Source: Phycisphaeraceae bacterium (lineage in GTDB: Bacteria; Planctomycetota; Phycisphaerae; Phycisphaerales; UBA1924). From it: a stretch of DNA of 64,000 bases. Position numbers and translations under genes: made by a program. Every line of letters begins with the position of its first letter. Position 1 is the first letter of the stretch. Positions 62,373 through 64,000 of this stretch are shown here, piece by piece. The notes under the pieces are model-generated. The model was not told where the DNA came from. It worked only from the letters and a program-made list of their open reading frames with translations, and searched no databases. The stretch covers positions 152,535-216,534 of the forward strand of contig RECQ01000036.1 of assembly GCA_007693965.1 (NCBI GenBank), written 5' to 3'.

Positions 62373-63146
62373 ATGTCATGCAAATCACTCATCACCGTCC
62401 TGACTCTCCTCGCGCTTGGCGCCGGTCTCGGCGCAGCGCTGACCCTGTCCGGCGCACTCAACGCCGCGTCTGCACAGGGGTCGCTGCAAGCGGACCGGTC
62501 GGCAGCGCCGACGTGGGCGCCCGGCGGCGCGCGTGAACGACTCACGCCCGACAACTGCGTCTTCGCCTTCGTCGATCACCAGACCGGTCTGATGAACCTG
62601 GTGGACAATGTGAAGGCGGTCGAGTTCAAGAACTACGTGCTCGGGCTCGGCGAGCTGGCGAAGATTCACAACGCCCCCGTCGTGCTCACCACCAGCGCCG
62701 AAGATGGGCCGAACGGACCGAAGATTCCTGAGCTGACCGAGATGTTTCCCGAGGCGCCACTGATTTCACGACCCGGGCAGATCAACGCCTGGGACAACGA
62801 GGAGTTCGTGCGCGCCATCGAGCGCACCGGGCGGAAGAAGATCGTGGTGTCGGGCATCACCACCGATGTGTGCGTCGCCTTCGTCACGCTCTCAGCGCTA
62901 GACGCCGGGTACGAGGTGTACGTCGTGGTGGATGCGTCGGGAACGATGAACCCGAATGTGCAGACCGCCGCGATCATGCGCATGGCGGATGCGGGCGCCA
63001 TCGTCGGCAACTGGTTCGCCATCGCATGCGAACTGCTGTGGGACTGGCGCGAGCCGGCGGGGCCGGCCAGCGCGGAGCTCTTCAAGAAATACCTGCCCTC
63101 GTACGCCGAAGTGGTCAACAGCCATGCGCACAACAGGCGAGATTGA
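62373..63146 (+). CDS. Exported isochorismatase-family (cysteine) hydrolase
   Basis: 257 aa. A signal peptide or anchor (LLALGAGLGAALTLSGALNA, ending near ASAQG) precedes a YcaC-like isochorismatase fold: Asp in CVFAFVDHQTGLMNLV, central Lys probably in RTGRKKIVVSG, and nucleophile Cys in GITTDVCVAFVTLSALDAGY. Members are usually cytoplasmic amidases or nicotinamidase relatives; an exported version is less common. Substrate unknown. AAAGGA lies 9 bases before ATG 62373. Confidence 0.88.
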   Translation: MSCKSLITVLTLLALGAGLGAALTLSGALNAASAQGSLQADRSAAPTWAPGGARERLTPDNCVFAFVDHQTGLMNLVDNVKAVEFKNYVLGLGELAKIHNAPVVLTTSAEDGPNGPKIPELTEMFPEAPLISRPGQINAWDNEEFVRAIERTGRKKIVVSGITTDVCVAFVTLSALDAGYEVYVVVDASGTMNPNVQTAAIMRMADAGAIVGNWFAIACELLWDWREPAGPASAELFKKYLPSYAEVVNSHAHNRRD

Positions 63147-63158
63147 CTACGGGCGGCG

Positions 63159-64000
63159 TTACTTCGTCAGCACAACCACATCGTCCTGCTCGACCGCCAG
63201 CGGCAGCTCGTCGCCGGGGGATTCGTGGCCGGGGTTGAGCTCGGCGACTTTGATGCGCACGGAGTCGGCGACTTCGATCATGTGCTGGGCCATGCCGCCG
63301 AGGTAGACGCTCTCGGCGATTCGCCCCTTGAGCGTGTTCGCTGCGCCGTTTTGTGCGCCGACGCGCACCGCCTCGGGGCGGATTGAACACGTCACAGCGC
63401 CGTCGGGGGGGTTCTTCGCATCGAAGGCGTTGGAGCGGAGGCGTCCGACAGCGGAGTCAAGCTCGATCACGCCGCCCTCGACGCCGATCACCTTGGCCTC
63501 GATGAAGTTGGTCTCGCCCAGGAACTCGGCGACGAAGCGGGACGCCGGCCGGTCATAAATCGTTCGCGGCGGGCCGAGCTGTTCGAGGTTTCCATCACGC
63601 ATCACCGCGACCAGGTCGGCCATGCTCAGGGCTTCCTTCTGGTCGTGCGTCACATAGACGGTGGTGATGCCGGTCTCGGTGCAGATGCGTTTGATCTCGT
63701 GGCGCATCTCGAGGCGGAGCTTGGCGTCGAGGTTGGAGAGGGGCTCATCGAGGAGGAGCACATCGGGCTCGACGACGAGGGCGCGGGCGAGGGCGACGCG
63801 CTGCTGCTGGCCGCCGGAGAGTTCGCCGGGTTTGCGATCGGCGTAGGGCTCCATCTGCACGGTGCGCAGGGCCTCCATGGTGCGATGATCGCGGGCTTCG
63901 CGGCTGACCTTGCGGACGGTGAGGCCGAAGGCGACGTTCTGCTTCACGGTCATGTGGGGCCAGAGGGCGTAGGACTGGAAGACCATGCCGGTGTTGCGCT
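63159..64000 (-). CDS. ABC-transporter ATPase, MalK/UgpC/PotA type (5' end outside window)
   Basis: About 280 C-terminal residues. Q-loop [20 protein letters not shown], signature [20 protein letters not shown], Walker [18 protein letters not shown]-loop [17 protein letters not shown], then a C-terminal TOBE/OB domain ([30 protein letters not shown]). This class powers import of sugars, glycerol-3-phosphate, polyamines, iron or sulfate. The Walker A and start lie beyond 64000. Convergent with the isochorismatase gene, 12 bases between stops. Confidence 0.93.
   Translation of the reverse strand, partial: RNTGMVFQSYALWPHMTVKQNVAFGLTVRKVSREARDHRTMEALRTVQMEPYADRKPGELSGGQQQRVALARALVVEPDVLLLDEPLSNLDAKLRLEMRHEIKRICTETGITTVYVTHDQKEALSMADLVAVMRDGNLEQLGPPRTIYDRPASRFVAEFLGETNFIEAKVIGVEGGVIELDSAVGRLRSNAFDAKNPPDGAVTCSIRPEAVRVGAQNGAANTLKGRIAESVYLGGMAQHMIEVADSVRIKVAELNPGHESPGDELPLAVEQDDVVVLTK

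Overview
The window is a high-GC, gene-dense bacterial chromosome segment, most likely from the phylum Planctomycetota, class Phycisphaerae. This is an inference from several signs: three exported proteins end in a PEP-CTERM-like tail (Pro-x-Pro-Gly, a hydrophobic helix, an Arg cluster); two others end in paired 'GC-type' dockerin repeats with ADLAILLG..WGPC endings; one exported unknown carries a DPAWGD N-terminal signature I associate with planctomycetes; and the intergenic regions hold palindromic families such as GAGCCCGAAGCG. No rRNA, CRISPR array, prophage or transposase gene was seen. Two tRNA genes are present, tRNA-Arg(ACG) and tRNA-Ala(GGC).

Layout. 0.3-9.6 kb: a PEP-CTERM protein, PEP carboxylase, a three-gene proton-translocating transhydrogenase (pntAA, pntAB, pntB), a TauE/SafE permease and a second PEP-CTERM protein. 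10-13 kb: an MBL-rhodanese sulfur enzyme and a dockerin protein. 13-22 kb: HU with a Lys-rich tail, a DUF4139-like exported protein, a YugP-like membrane protease, then a heat-shock locus (dnaJ-like and clpB leftward, two hsp20 genes rightward, sharing one control region). 22-30 kb: YpsA-like protein, psuG, a frameshifted sulfotransferase, rpsT, a CPBP protease, an orphan DNA methyltransferase and dnaN. 30-39 kb: transketolase, an OprO/P-type porin, YceH, and a one-chain restriction-modification enzyme followed by a small repeat-bearing ORF. 39.8-40.8 kb is a four-copy 246-bp tandem array. 41-48 kb: rlmE, PEP-CTERM and dockerin proteins, a tRNA-dihydrouridine synthase, a second complex repeat block, and an AbgT-type transporter with a large extra loop.

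48.8-55.5 kb is the classic rpmF-plsX-fabH-fabD-fabG-acpP-fabF fatty-acid cluster, with a lipoprotein gene inserted and a FliN-like gene at its end. 56-64 kb: a NERD protein, an MFS transporter, a coiled-coil/basic/winged-helix protein, parB with three parS-like palindromes within 1.4 kb (two of them inside coding genes), a NUDIX hydrolase, a soluble histidine kinase, a gene-free stretch with a perfect DnaA box, an exported isochorismatase-family protein and the 3' part of an ABC ATPase gene.

The most unusual material is non-coding. Heptanucleotide arrays (GAGTWCC/GAGTTCT type) occur at three loci, one splitting the transhydrogenase operon. Several dispersed palindromes and two large complex tandem blocks are present. 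A group of SD-less genes has a TANNNT box 6-11 bases before the start codon, which suggests leaderless transcripts. No single complete, clearly new defence or biosynthetic system is evident. The best candidates for undescribed biology are the small LFT-motif ORF behind the restriction-modification gene, the AbgT insertion domain, the parS arrangement and the repeat families.
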